Positions 16,114 through 25,063 of a stretch of DNA of 64,000 nt are shown piece after piece (position 1 is the first letter of the stretch; each line of letters begins with the position of its first letter). The translations under genes were made by a program, and so were the position numbers. Under the pieces are notes generated by a model, which saw only the letters and a program-made list of their open reading frames with translations, was not told where the DNA came from and made no database searches. Source of the DNA: Sinorhizobium sp. 6-70 (lineage in GTDB: Bacteria; Pseudomonadota; Alphaproteobacteria; Rhizobiales; Rhizobiaceae); contig NZ_JASKLS010000022.1 of NCBI RefSeq assembly GCF_030124375.1, positions 35,890-99,889 on the forward strand, read 5' to 3'.

Positions 16114-17891
16114 GAGACGGCCTCGTGGGTTACGCGTCCCGGCCCAGGCTGGTTCTGCGGAATGAAGTCCTCCGGCGCGCCGGGGACGCTGTAGTCGTAA
16201 GCCCAGCGATAGACGACAGGCAGTTCCTTGCCCCAGTTGCCGTGCGGCGGCGGCGTCTCAGGCGTCTGCCATTCGAGCGTCGTCGCGCGCCAGGGATTGC
16301 CGCCGGCATCCCTGCCGTGGCGCAGGCTCCAGACGAGGTTGAAAAGGAAGACGATCTGGGCTGCGCCAACGACGAGTGCCGCGACGCTGATGAAGGCATT
16401 GAGGCTGTGCACCGACTCCGGCACGAACGCCGTTTCGCCGAGTTCGTAGTAGCGGCGCGGAACGCCGACGAGGCCGACATAGTGCATCGGGAAGAAGATC
16501 GCGTAGGAGCCGAGGAAGGTGGTCCAGAAGTGCACCTGGCCGAGCGCCTCGTTGAGCATGCGCCCGGTGATCTTCGGATACCAGTGATAGATCGCCCCGA
16601 AGATGACCAGAATCGGCGCGACGCCCATGACCATGTGGAAATGCGCGACGACGAACATGGTGTCGGAGAGCGGCACGTCCACCACGACATTGCCGAGGAA
16701 CAGCCCGGTCAGTCCGCCGTTGACGAAGGTGACGATGAAGGCGAGGGCGAAGAGCATCGGCAAGGTCAGGTGGATGTCGCCCCGCCAGAGCGTCAGTACC
16801 CAATTGTAGACCTTGATTGCCGTCGGCACTGCGATGATCAGCGTCGTGGTGGCGAAGAAGAAACCGAAATAGGGGTTCATGCCGCTGACGTACATGTGGT
16901 GCGCCCAGACGACCATGGACAGCGCGCCGATGATGACGATCGCCCAAACCATCATGCGATACCCGAAGATGTTCTTGCGCGCATGCGTGCTGATGAGGTC
17001 CGAAACGATGCCGAAGGCCGGCAGGGCGACGATGTAGACCTCCGGATGACCGAAGAACCAGAAGAGATGCTGGAACAGGATCGGGCTGCCGCCGCCATAT
17101 TGCAGTTGCTCGCCCATCTCGGAGATCGCCGGCATGAAGAAACTCGTGCCGAGCAGCCGATCAAAAAGCATCATGACGCAGGCGACGAACAGCGCCGGGA
17201 AGGCGAGCAGGGCCATGACCGTGGCGGTGACGATGCCCCAGACCGTCAGCGGCATGCGCATCAACGTCATGCCACGCGCCCGGCCTTGCAGAACAGTGAC
17301 GACGTAGTTGAGCCCGCCCATCGTGAAGCCGATGATGAAGATGATCAGCGAAGAGAGCATCAGGATGATGCCCCAATCCTTGCCGCCGGGCGTATTGGAC
17401 AGAATTGCCTGGGGCGGGTAAAGCGTCCAGCCGGCCCCGGTCGGCCCGCCGGGAGCGAAAAAGCTTGCGACCAGCACCAGCACCGCGATGAGATAGATCC
17501 AGTAGCTCAGCATGTTCGCGTAGGGAAAGACCATGTCGCGGGCGCCGACCATGAGCGGGATCAGATAGTTGCCGAAGCCGCCGAGGAAGAGCGCGGTCAG
17601 CAGATAGATCACCATGATCATCCCGTGCATGGTGATGAACTGGTAATAGCGATCGGCGTCAATGAAGTCGAACGTCCCGGGGAAGCCGAGCTGCAGGCGC
17701 ATCAGCCATGAGAGCACCAGTGCGACCATGCCGATGGCGATCGCCGTCGTCGCGTATTGGATGGCGATGACTTTCGCGTCCTGGCTGAAAACGTATCGCG
17801 TCCACCAGCTGTGCGGATGATAAAGTTCAACATCCTCGACTTCGGCGGGCGGGACCGCCTCGCCAATACCGGACCGGACGTCGACCATCAT
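16110..17891 (-). CDS. coxN: Cytochrome c oxidase subunit I (coxN-like, aa3 type)
   Basis: This 593-residue membrane protein holds the catalytic site. Visible ligands are His89 and His417 for the low-spin and high-spin haem environment (TMHGM, AHFHMVMG), His282, His331 and His332 for CuB, and the Tyr286 cross-link in FWFFGHPEVY. Glu284 (D-channel) and Lys360 (K-channel, PTAIKVYNW) are present, so it should reduce oxygen to water and pump protons. Two adjacent ATGs follow GGAGGAG; either could be the start. A repeat of about 105 bases separates it from coxM upstream. Confidence 0.95.
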   Translation of the reverse strand: MMVDVRSGIGEAVPPAEVEDVELYHPHSWWTRYVFSQDAKVIAIQYATTAIAIGMVALVLSWLMRLQLGFPGTFDFIDADRYYQFITMHGMIMVIYLLTALFLGGFGNYLIPLMVGARDMVFPYANMLSYWIYLIAVLVLVASFFAPGGPTGAGWTLYPPQAILSNTPGGKDWGIILMLSSLIIFIIGFTMGGLNYVVTVLQGRARGMTLMRMPLTVWGIVTATVMALLAFPALFVACVMMLFDRLLGTSFFMPAISEMGEQLQYGGGSPILFQHLFWFFGHPEVYIVALPAFGIVSDLISTHARKNIFGYRMMVWAIVIIGALSMVVWAHHMYVSGMNPYFGFFFATTTLIIAVPTAIKVYNWVLTLWRGDIHLTLPMLFALAFIVTFVNGGLTGLFLGNVVVDVPLSDTMFVVAHFHMVMGVAPILVIFGAIYHWYPKITGRMLNEALGQVHFWTTFLGSYAIFFPMHYVGLVGVPRRYYELGETAFVPESVHSLNAFISVAALVVGAAQIVFLFNLVWSLRHGRDAGGNPWRATTLEWQTPETPPPHGNWGKELPVVYRWAYDYSVPGAPEDFIPQNQPGPGRVTHEAVS

Positions 17892-17919
17892 GCTCCTCCA
17901 AGTTTCCCAGTTTTCTACC

Positions 17920-18025
17920 TACAGCGCCGCGCGTCGAAGCAGATGCGCAAAGGACGCTGTAACACCTTGAATTGCTGCATCTTTTTCTCCTTAAATCGGC
18001 TATGATTTTAAGGAGACATGCGGTA
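17920..18025 (-). repeat. Mosaic intergenic repeat, family R, copy 2 (inverted)
   Basis: Read on the minus strand it gives TACCGCATG, CTCCTTAAAATCATAGCC, GCAGCAATTCAAGG, TTACAGCGTCCTTTGCG and GACGCGCGGCGCTGTA, matching the copy near 35.1 kb along its full length. It fills nearly all of the coxM-coxN gap, inside a presumed operon. Confidence 0.85.
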
Positions 18026-18032
18026 GCGCTTC

Positions 18033-18875
18033 CTATTGCACCGACGAGGCGTCGGCCGCGACCGCCCTTGGGCTGTCACCGGACGATGCCGTCAATTGCG
18101 AAAAGGTCTGCTGCTCGGCGAGCCACGTCTGGTAATCGGCCTCGCTGTCGACCACCACGGTGCCGCGCATTTGAGGATGACCGGTGCCGCAAAGCTCTGC
18201 GCAGAGGATCTCGAACGTGCCTGTCCGCGTCGGCGTGAGCCAGAAATAGGTCACCATGCCGGGCACCATATCCATCTTGGCGCGAAACTCCGGCACATAG
18301 AAATCATGCAGGACATCGACCGAACGCAGGAGAACCTTGACGGGCTTGCCGACGGGCAGGTGCAACTCGCCACCTTCGATGATCACATCATCGAGGGTGG
18401 CTGCGTCATTGCGATTGAGCCCGAGCGTGTTCTCGGGCGCGACGTCGCGGGTTTCCGATGTTCCGAGCTTTCCGTCCTTGCCCGGCAGTCGGAAACTCCA
18501 CAGCCATTGCTGGCCGACGACTTCGACCTCGGTTGCCGCCGCCGGGACGGTGATGAACTGGTTCCAGACGAAAAGGCCCGGCGCCAGCATCGCGATGACG
18601 CCAACGGTCGTGCTTACGGCGAGCCAGCCTTCGAGCCGTTTGTTTTCGGGTTCATAAGCGGCTTGGTTGCCGGGCCGATGGCGGAACCGGAAAACGCAAT
18701 AGGCTGTAAACAGGACGACCGCGACGAAGACGAAGCCGGTGATCCAGAACGTTATGATGAGAGTATTGTCTATGTAATTCCAGTTGGAGGCGATTGGTGT
18801 CCACCACCAGGGACTCAACAAATGGAACAACACTGATCCGGCGGCCAACAAAACCAGAATCACCACCACGGCCAT
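18033..18875 (-). CDS. coxM: Cytochrome c oxidase subunit II (coxM-like)
   Basis: The 280-residue protein has two N-terminal membrane helices and a periplasmic CuA domain with all ligands: His190 (VLHDFYVPEF) and Cys225, Glu227, Cys229, His233, Met236 (CAELCGTGHPQM). The aromatic electron-entry patch GQQWLWSF is present. No cytochrome c domain is fused, so electrons must come from a separate cytochrome, plausibly the one encoded upstream. The first 24 residues are hydrophobic and may act as a signal or anchor. Confidence 0.94.
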   Translation of the reverse strand: MAVVVILVLLAAGSVLFHLLSPWWWTPIASNWNYIDNTLIITFWITGFVFVAVVLFTAYCVFRFRHRPGNQAAYEPENKRLEGWLAVSTTVGVIAMLAPGLFVWNQFITVPAAATEVEVVGQQWLWSFRLPGKDGKLGTSETRDVAPENTLGLNRNDAATLDDVIIEGGELHLPVGKPVKVLLRSVDVLHDFYVPEFRAKMDMVPGMVTYFWLTPTRTGTFEILCAELCGTGHPQMRGTVVVDSEADYQTWLAEQQTFSQLTASSGDSPRAVAADASSVQ

Positions 18876-19017
18876 TTCTTGTCCCTCCTACCGTAATCGG
18901 CTGTGGGCATGAATACGCAATCCGTAGAGTTCCGATCACGATTATTGCACGAACGGAAAACAGTCGCAAATCGCCCGAAAGGGTTGTTGTCCAGTTCCCT
19001 TTCGCGCGACAGTACGC

Positions 19018-19404
19018 TTATTGCGAATATTGTTTGAGGTAGGCGAGCAGGTTGGAGATGTCCGTGTCATCCTTCAGACCGGGAAAGGCCATTTTGGTTC
19101 CTTTCACCTTTGCCTTCGGGTCGTGGAGGTAATCGCGCAACGTCGCTTCATCCCACTTGAGGCCCCCCTTGCCAGCCTCGACCATCGCCGGCGAGTAGCG
19201 GAAATTGGGATGTGTGCCGGCCGTCCTGCCCAGGACGTGATTGAGCGATGGACCGACCTTGTTGGTGTCCTTGTCGACGACGTGACAGACCTGGCATTTC
19301 TTGAAGACGGTCGCGCCGGCCTCGGCGTCGCCCTCTTGGGCGAGGGCCGTCAGCGGACAAAATACGAGTGCCGAGAAGGAGAGGGCAACAACAGGAATTC
19401 GCAT
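19018..19404 (-). CDS. Class I c-type cytochrome
   Basis: The 128-residue protein has a signal peptide ending near ALAQE, a haem-binding CQVCH (Cys37, Cys40, His41) and an axial Met105 in TKMAFPGL. It resembles soluble cytochrome c2/c550 with an insertion around FRYSPAMVEAGKGGLKWDE. It lies 142 bases upstream of coxM on the same strand, so it is the likely electron donor from the bc1 complex to this oxidase and may share a promoter with it. Confidence 0.92.
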   Translation of the reverse strand: MRIPVVALSFSALVFCPLTALAQEGDAEAGATVFKKCQVCHVVDKDTNKVGPSLNHVLGRTAGTHPNFRYSPAMVEAGKGGLKWDEATLRDYLHDPKAKVKGTKMAFPGLKDDTDISNLLAYLKQYSQ

Positions 19405-19628
19405 GATACTTCCTCAATTTCGCCGGGCGCGGGGCAAGGAGGACTATCGTCAAATCGTTGTATTGGCGGTGCTTGCTTCTCTCAATGGTAGCGCGCCGAG
19501 GGCGGTTGATATTTGCGACAAGAACAAAACTAAGGCCCCCTTGGCAGAAGTCAATTGCCATGTCGGGGCGCTTCCGGCGCTGCGGAGCGGCTTTGCATGT
19601 GGCACTCCTGCCGCCTTCTGCGGGCGGA

Positions 19629-20696
19629 TCAGACGCGATTGCCCTCGGCGTCGAAGAAATGCAGGTAGTGTGCGGGAAAGCGGACCGGGACGGTGCCGGA
19701 GGCTGTCAGGAAGGACCGGTCGTTGGTGAAGGCCTTGAAGCTTGTCCGGCCCAGCGACAAATGCAGGATGATGCCGAATCCGGTCGGCTCGACGAGGTCC
19801 ACCGTCGCGAGCAGACTGTCCGGCCCGTGACCCGCAAGGACGACATGCTCCGGGCGTATGCCAAGCGTTGCCGGGGTACTATCCGCGATCGACGCGGACG
19901 CATCGAGCGGAACGCTGACGCCTCCTTCCGTCTCGAAACTCGGCCTGTCGCCGGCACGATAGGTGCCCTTGAAGAAATTCATGCCGGGAGAGCCGATGAA
20001 ACCCGCCACGAAAAGGTTGGCGGGACGGTCGTAGAGCTCGAGCGGGCTTCCCACCTGCTGGACCACGCCGCCGTTCATCGCGACGATGCGGTCTGCCAGC
20101 GTCATCGCTTCGATCTGGTCGTGCGTCACGTAGATCGAGGTCGCGCCGAGATCCTTGTGCAGTTTCTTGATTTCGGCACGCATCTGTTCGCGCAGGCGCG
20201 CATCGAGATTGGAGAGCGGTTCGTCGAAAAGAAAAGCCTTCGGCTGTCGGACGATCGCTCGCCCCATTGCGACACGCTGGCGCTGGCCGCCGGAAAGCGC
20301 GCGCGGGCGGCGCTCCAGCAGCGGTTCGAGACCCAGCTTGGTCGCGGCGCCGGAAACGACGGTGGTGATCCTGTCCCTGGCCGTCTTGCGCAGTCGCAGG
20401 CTGTAGCTCATGTTCTTCTCGACCGACATGTGCGGATAGAGCGCATAGGACTGGAACACCATGGCGATGTCGCGGTCCTTCGGCGCGAGCTCGTTGACGC
20501 GCTTGCCGGCGATGCGGATCTCGCCGGCCGTCACGCTTTCAAGCCCCGCGATCATGCGCAGAAGCGTGGACTTACCGCAGCCGGACGGACCGACGAGGAC
20601 GACGAATTCGCCATCCTTGATCTTCAGATCGACGTCGTGCAGCACCGGGTGGATGCCGTAGGATTTCTGGATATTGGCGATATCGATGGAAGCCAT
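19629..20696 (-). CDS. CUT1 sugar ABC transporter ATP-binding protein (UgpC/MalK type)
   Basis: The 355-residue ATPase has Walker A GPSGCGKST, signature LSGGQRQR, Walker B FLFDEPLSNLD and H-loop VTHDQ, followed by a TOBE-type C-terminal domain (LGIRPEHVVLAGH). Its start follows the downstream permease stop by 14 bases. It powers the importer encoded just upstream on the same strand. It is the last gene of that operon. Confidence 0.92.
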   Translation of the reverse strand: MASIDIANIQKSYGIHPVLHDVDLKIKDGEFVVLVGPSGCGKSTLLRMIAGLESVTAGEIRIAGKRVNELAPKDRDIAMVFQSYALYPHMSVEKNMSYSLRLRKTARDRITTVVSGAATKLGLEPLLERRPRALSGGQRQRVAMGRAIVRQPKAFLFDEPLSNLDARLREQMRAEIKKLHKDLGATSIYVTHDQIEAMTLADRIVAMNGGVVQQVGSPLELYDRPANLFVAGFIGSPGMNFFKGTYRAGDRPSFETEGGVSVPLDASASIADSTPATLGIRPEHVVLAGHGPDSLLATVDLVEPTGFGIILHLSLGRTSFKAFTNDRSFLTASGTVPVRFPAHYLHFFDAEGNRV

Positions 20697-20710
20697 GGCT
20701 AGACCAATCC

Positions 20711-21544
20711 TCAGCCTTTGACCGCGCCGGCCGTGAGGCCCTGGACGAGATAGCGTTGAATGAACAGGAAGAAGAGGCAGGCCGGGATCAAAGCCAGCAC
20801 GCCAGCCGCCATCATCTGCCCGAAATCGACCGAAAACTTCGACACGAAGGACAAGAGCCCGACCGGGAAGGTCGCCTGCTCGTTGCCCGAGATCAGCATC
20901 AGCGAGAACAATAGTTCGCTCCAAGCGGCGGTGAAGACGAAACCTAGGGTGGCGGCGATGCCGGGCAGCGTCAGCGGCAGGATGATCTGGCGGAAGGCGA
21001 CGAACTGCGTGGCGCCGTCGATCATCGCTGCTTCTTCCAGATCCTTCGGAATGCCGTCGAAGAAGGACTGCATCAGGAAGGTGGCGAAGGGCACGTTGAA
21101 CGCCGTGTAGACGATGACGAGGCCGGTCAAACTGTTGGTGAGCCCCAGCGGCGAGAGGATCTTGAAGATCGGCGCGACCAGCATCACCAGCGGGAACATC
21201 TGGGTGAGCAGCATCAAGGTCACCAGCCAATACTTGGCCCGGAAGTTGAAACGCGAGAGCGCGTAGCCGGAGAGTGAAGAAAGGATCGTCACGATCACCG
21301 CGGTCGAGCCTGAGACGATGAGGCTGTTGCGGAAGAAGACCGGAAAAGAACTGTGCCGGAGCACGAAGTCGAAATGCTCGAAACTCGCCCGTGACGGCCA
21401 GAGCCGCACACCCTCGGTGTAGAGCAGATCGTTCGGCGTGACCGCAACCTTGAGCAGCCAGAACAGCGGGAAGAGCGCAAAGGCGATGTAGGCGAGGATC
21501 GCCAGGCGGTGGGCAACTGTGAGGAAGGCTGATTTGGCGCGCAT
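20711..21544 (-). CDS. CUT1 sugar ABC transporter permease (MalG type)
   Basis: The 277-residue protein has six predicted membrane helices and the permease EAA motif EEAAMIDGATQFVAFRQIILP. The ending FIQRYLVQGLTAGAVKG is characteristic of MalG-type permeases. It starts 5 bases after the partner permease stop. Substrate is unknown, see the binding protein. Confidence 0.92.
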   Translation of the reverse strand: MRAKSAFLTVAHRLAILAYIAFALFPLFWLLKVAVTPNDLLYTEGVRLWPSRASFEHFDFVLRHSSFPVFFRNSLIVSGSTAVIVTILSSLSGYALSRFNFRAKYWLVTLMLLTQMFPLVMLVAPIFKILSPLGLTNSLTGLVIVYTAFNVPFATFLMQSFFDGIPKDLEEAAMIDGATQFVAFRQIILPLTLPGIAATLGFVFTAAWSELLFSLMLISGNEQATFPVGLLSFVSKFSVDFGQMMAAGVLALIPACLFFLFIQRYLVQGLTAGAVKG

Positions 21545-21549
21545 TGGTG

Positions 21550-22485
21550 TCAATCCTTGCTCAGGAGCCACTGTCTCAGGATGACGATCAGCAGCGAATA
21601 GGCGAGGAGCAGCGCCAGGAGCACCAGCGCAATCGCCGAGGCGTAGCCGAAATCGAGCCGTTTGAAGGCCTGGGTAAAGATGTAGCTCGCGACGATCTGC
21701 GTCCGGTCGGCCGGTCCGCCATTGGTCATGACGATGATGAGGTCGGCGAAATTCGAGATCCAGACCGTGCGCAGGAGAATGGTGATCGCGATCGTCGGAG
21801 CAAGGAAGGGAAGGGTGATCGAAAGGAAGCGCTGGACCGGCCCCGCCCCGTCGATGCTCGCGGCCTCGTAAAGATCGCGCGGGATCGCCTGCAGCGCGGC
21901 AAGGAGCGTGATCGCGAAGAATGGGATACCCCACCAGATATTGGCAACGATCGGCCCCCACATGGCAAGCTGCGGATCGGACAGGATATTGGCCGGCTGG
22001 TTCATGAGCCCGAGCCCGTAGAGCCAATGCGGCAGCGGACCGACGACGGGATTGAAGAGCCATGCCCAGTTGAGACCGGCGAGGAAGCTCGGGACGGCCC
22101 AGGGCAGGAAGACCAGCGCTTGGGCGATCGCGCGGCCGGGAAAGGGTTTGTCGAGCAGGAGGGCGAGTATGAGGCCGAAGCTGAACTGCAGCAGCACGGA
22201 AGCGCCGGTCCACCAGAGCGTATTGCGGAGCGCGCGGAAAAACGCCTGGTCCTCAGACAGTGCCCTGAAGTGATCGAGGCCGACGAAGGCACCGGAGAAG
22301 GGGTTGAGCAGTTGTATGTCCCGGAAGGCATACGAAACGCCGAGCACCAGCGGCACAAGCATGACCGCGACGATCAGGATCAGCGCCGGCGCACTGTAAA
22401 GATAGGGTGCGGAGGCATTGGCGATGCGTTTCATCAGCGGTGGACGAATTGCAGGCAGGCCGTTATGGCGTGCGGCATAGGCCAT
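21550..22485 (-). CDS. CUT1 sugar ABC transporter permease (MalF type)
   Basis: The 311-residue protein has membrane helices starting at YLYSAPALILIVAVMLVPLVLG and the EAA motif YEAASIDGAGPVQRFLSITLP. It forms the channel together with the MalG-type partner encoded next. The first Met is followed by a second one in frame (PPLMKRIANAS), so the true N-terminus could be shorter by 17 residues. Confidence 0.92.
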   Translation of the reverse strand: MAYAARHNGLPAIRPPLMKRIANASAPYLYSAPALILIVAVMLVPLVLGVSYAFRDIQLLNPFSGAFVGLDHFRALSEDQAFFRALRNTLWWTGASVLLQFSFGLILALLLDKPFPGRAIAQALVFLPWAVPSFLAGLNWAWLFNPVVGPLPHWLYGLGLMNQPANILSDPQLAMWGPIVANIWWGIPFFAITLLAALQAIPRDLYEAASIDGAGPVQRFLSITLPFLAPTIAITILLRTVWISNFADLIIVMTNGGPADRTQIVASYIFTQAFKRLDFGYASAIALVLLALLLAYSLLIVILRQWLLSKD

Positions 22486-22584
22486 CGTTCGAAGTTTCCC
22501 CTTTTGACCGCCGTTATCGATCGGCGCCTTCTTGTCGTTTGGTTTGAAGACCGGCGGCGGCCGGGAGCCGCCGCCGGTGCCATC

Positions 22585-23847
22585 TTACTTCTTGTTCGCC
22601 AGGTACTTCTGTTGCGCCTTGGTCAGGTAATCGGCCCACTGGTTGGCGAGCTCTTCCGGCGTGATGTCGCCGAGCAGTGCTTCCTGGGTGGTCTTGATCG
22701 CCAGAGAATCCTTGAAGAAGGCGAATTCTTCGAGATAGGTCGGCATGACTGTCAGCACGACATCCTTGTCGGCGAGCTCATCGAACCAGCCCTTGAATTG
22801 CGGGCTCGCATAGAAGGGGTCCTTCTCGGCCGACTTGTGGACCGGCAGCGCGCCGGTGCGCTTGTTCCACTCGATGTTGCCTTCCGGACCTTCGAGTGTC
22901 TCGATGAGCTTCCAGGAGAGATCCTTGTTCTGGCTTGCGGAAAGCATCGACCAGCCGGCAAAGCCGATTGTGGTGAACGCCTTGCCGCTCGGGCCCTTCG
23001 GCATGGTGGTGACGCCGAAATCGTCAGGCTTCATGCGCTGGGCAATCGCGATCAGCGCATCCGGGTCCTGGTCGAGGAAGGCGCAGGTGCCGCTATAGAA
23101 GCCGGCGACGATTTCGTTGAAGCCCCAGTTGACGCTGTCCTTCGGCGCGAGCCCCTTCTTGTAGAGGTCGATGACCCAGGTCAGGCCCTTCACCCAGCCT
23201 TCGCTGTTCATCGTCGACGTGCCGTCTTCATTGAAGAACTTGTTGTCGCCGGCCATGGTGGCGCCGAACATCACCCAGCCGTTGAGGCCGCCTGGCCCGC
23301 CGCGCAGGCAGTAGCCGGATTTTCCCGGCAACCTGGAAACCGCCTCGGACGCCTTGACGAAGTCGTCCATCGTCTTCGGCGGTTCGGCAACGCCGGCCTC
23401 GGAGAGCAGCTTCTTGTTGTAGAACATCGCGCGGAGATAGAAGCCGTAGGGCAGCATGTAGGCAGTGTCGTTGACATCGCGGCCGAGCTCGAGCGCGCGC
23501 TCCGTCAGGCCGGGGGTGTGCTCCCACTTTTCGAGGTAGGGCTCGAGGCTTTCGAGCATGCCGTTGTTGGCGTAAAGCGAGAGCCAGGTGTCCGGCATTT
23601 CCATGACGTCCGGCACTTCGCCGGCCGAGACCATGGTCGCGAATTTCTGGAAGGCTTCGCCCCAGGGTAACGAGATGATCTCGACGGTGGTGCCGGGGTT
23701 TGCCGCCTCGAACTTGGCGACGATCGATTTCAGCGTCTCGGTGCGCTCGGGGCTGGTGATGACCTCGACGAGTTTCAGCTTGGTGTCGGCGAGTGCGCTG
23801 CCGGCCATCAGCGTCGCAAGCAGCGTAGCGGTAATCAGTTTCCTCAT
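22585..23847 (-). CDS. CUT1 ABC transporter extracellular substrate-binding protein
   Basis: The 420-residue protein has a signal peptide (LITATLLATLMAGSALADT) and the SBP type-1 fold of maltose-type binding proteins, with KSIVAKFEAANPGTTVEIIS and the aromatic-rich MPDTWLSLYANNGMLESLEPY typical of sugar binders. It should deliver a glycoside or oligosaccharide to the two permeases downstream. The operon also encodes a Cys/Met-metabolism lyase, so a sulfur- or amino-acid-linked sugar is conceivable; this is inference. Confidence 0.9.
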   Translation of the reverse strand: MRKLITATLLATLMAGSALADTKLKLVEVITSPERTETLKSIVAKFEAANPGTTVEIISLPWGEAFQKFATMVSAGEVPDVMEMPDTWLSLYANNGMLESLEPYLEKWEHTPGLTERALELGRDVNDTAYMLPYGFYLRAMFYNKKLLSEAGVAEPPKTMDDFVKASEAVSRLPGKSGYCLRGGPGGLNGWVMFGATMAGDNKFFNEDGTSTMNSEGWVKGLTWVIDLYKKGLAPKDSVNWGFNEIVAGFYSGTCAFLDQDPDALIAIAQRMKPDDFGVTTMPKGPSGKAFTTIGFAGWSMLSASQNKDLSWKLIETLEGPEGNIEWNKRTGALPVHKSAEKDPFYASPQFKGWFDELADKDVVLTVMPTYLEEFAFFKDSLAIKTTQEALLGDITPEELANQWADYLTKAQQKYLANKK

Positions 23848-23890
23848 TTTCAGTTCCCCTTTTCTTAGGTGTTCGGGTGTTACCGTGTCG

Positions 23891-25063
23891 TCAGCCTAGC
23901 GAAGCGACGGCGATCGCCGCTTCGAGATCGCTCCAGAGGGCCTCCGTTCCCTCCAGGCCGACATGGAGCCGTACCGACCGCGGAGAAATGCCGAAGGCGG
24001 CCGCGGAATTGGGCTGGGCTTTCTGCGCCAGAACGACTTCGCCCGGCACGATGAGGCTTTCGTGGCCGCCCCAGGAAACGCCGAGCTTGAACAATTCGAG
24101 CTGATCGGCGAAACGGCGCACGTCGACGCCCTCGCGGAAAATGAACGAGAACAGGCCGGACGTTCCGGAAAGACCGGGCGGCAGATGATTGCCGAGGCCA
24201 GGATGGCAAACCGTTTCGACCAGCGGATGGCTCTGCAGGCGCTGCGCGACGGCGAGTGCCGAGCGTTCGTGCGCCTTCATCCGGATCGGCAGCGTGCGAA
24301 GCCCGCGGATCAAGAGCCAGGCATCGAACGGTGAAAGCTTGCCGCCGAGATAGGGATAGGCCTCCGAGCGGATGCGGCCGATCAAATCCTTCGAGCCGGC
24401 AACGACGCCGGCGACGACATCGCTGTGGCCGCCGAGATATTTCGAGGCCGAGTGGATGACGAGATCGACGCCGAGCGCGATCGGCTGCTGGAACACCGGG
24501 CTCGCCCAGCTGTTATCGATCGCGGTGATCACGCCCTCAGCCTTTGCGAGCGCCGCAAGGGCGGCAACGTCGTGCGTGTCCATGACCCAGCTCGTCGGAC
24601 TTTCCATGTAAAAGAGCTTGGCGCCGGGGAGCGCCTTTGCCACGGCTTCCTCGTCGCGTCCGTCGACATAGGTTACTTCGACGCGCATGCGCTTCAGGTG
24701 CGTGCCGAACAGCCGGAAGGCGTCGGGATAAACATGCTTGACCGCGACGATGCGGTCGCCCGGCTCGACGAAGGAAAGAACGGTCGACGAGATCGCCGAC
24801 ATGCCGCTCGCGAATCCGATCGCATCCTCGGCACCTTCGAGCTTCGCCAGCATCTCCTCGAACATTCGGACGGTCGGGTTGAGGCCGCGGGTATAGATCG
24901 GCCGCACGCGCTCGCCCCGGTAGGAGGCGACCATGTCGTCATAGTCCTTGAAGGTGAACAGCGACGTCTGGACGATCGGTGGCACGACGGCATCGAAGGC
25001 ATTGCCTTCGTCATGCGCGACGATGAGGGATGCTGCATCGAACGGATCGAAGCCGTTGGTCAT
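23891..25063 (-). CDS. PLP-dependent Cys/Met-metabolism enzyme (cystathionine gamma-synthase/lyase family)
   Basis: The 390-residue protein belongs to the Cys_Met_Meta_PP family. It has the tyrosine/arginine phosphate-binding segment YTRGLNPTVRMFEEMLAKLE, EDAIGFASGMSAIS, and the PLP-binding Lys in VIHSASKYLGGHSDVVAG. Family members cleave or form C-S bonds at the beta or gamma carbon (MetB, MetC, MetZ, methionine gamma-lyase). Which reaction cannot be settled by eye. Its start overlaps the regulator stop by 4 bases and the binding-protein gene follows 43 bases later, so it is part of a transporter operon rather than a methionine operon. Confidence 0.88.
   Translation of the reverse strand: MTNGFDPFDAASLIVAHDEGNAFDAVVPPIVQTSLFTFKDYDDMVASYRGERVRPIYTRGLNPTVRMFEEMLAKLEGAEDAIGFASGMSAISSTVLSFVEPGDRIVAVKHVYPDAFRLFGTHLKRMRVEVTYVDGRDEEAVAKALPGAKLFYMESPTSWVMDTHDVAALAALAKAEGVITAIDNSWASPVFQQPIALGVDLVIHSASKYLGGHSDVVAGVVAGSKDLIGRIRSEAYPYLGGKLSPFDAWLLIRGLRTLPIRMKAHERSALAVAQRLQSHPLVETVCHPGLGNHLPPGLSGTSGLFSFIFREGVDVRRFADQLELFKLGVSWGGHESLIVPGEVVLAQKAQPNSAAAFGISPRSVRLHVGLEGTEALWSDLEAAIAVASLG

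Noticed and set aside
16125..17711. A 528-codon plus-strand frame opposite coxN
   Set aside because: It is rich in Asp, Arg, Glu and His with low complexity, the usual mirror of a membrane-protein gene; coxN is unambiguous.
21544..23670. A 708-codon plus-strand frame across the CUT1 permease and binding-protein genes
   Set aside because: It spans several certain genes on the other strand and shows no domain.
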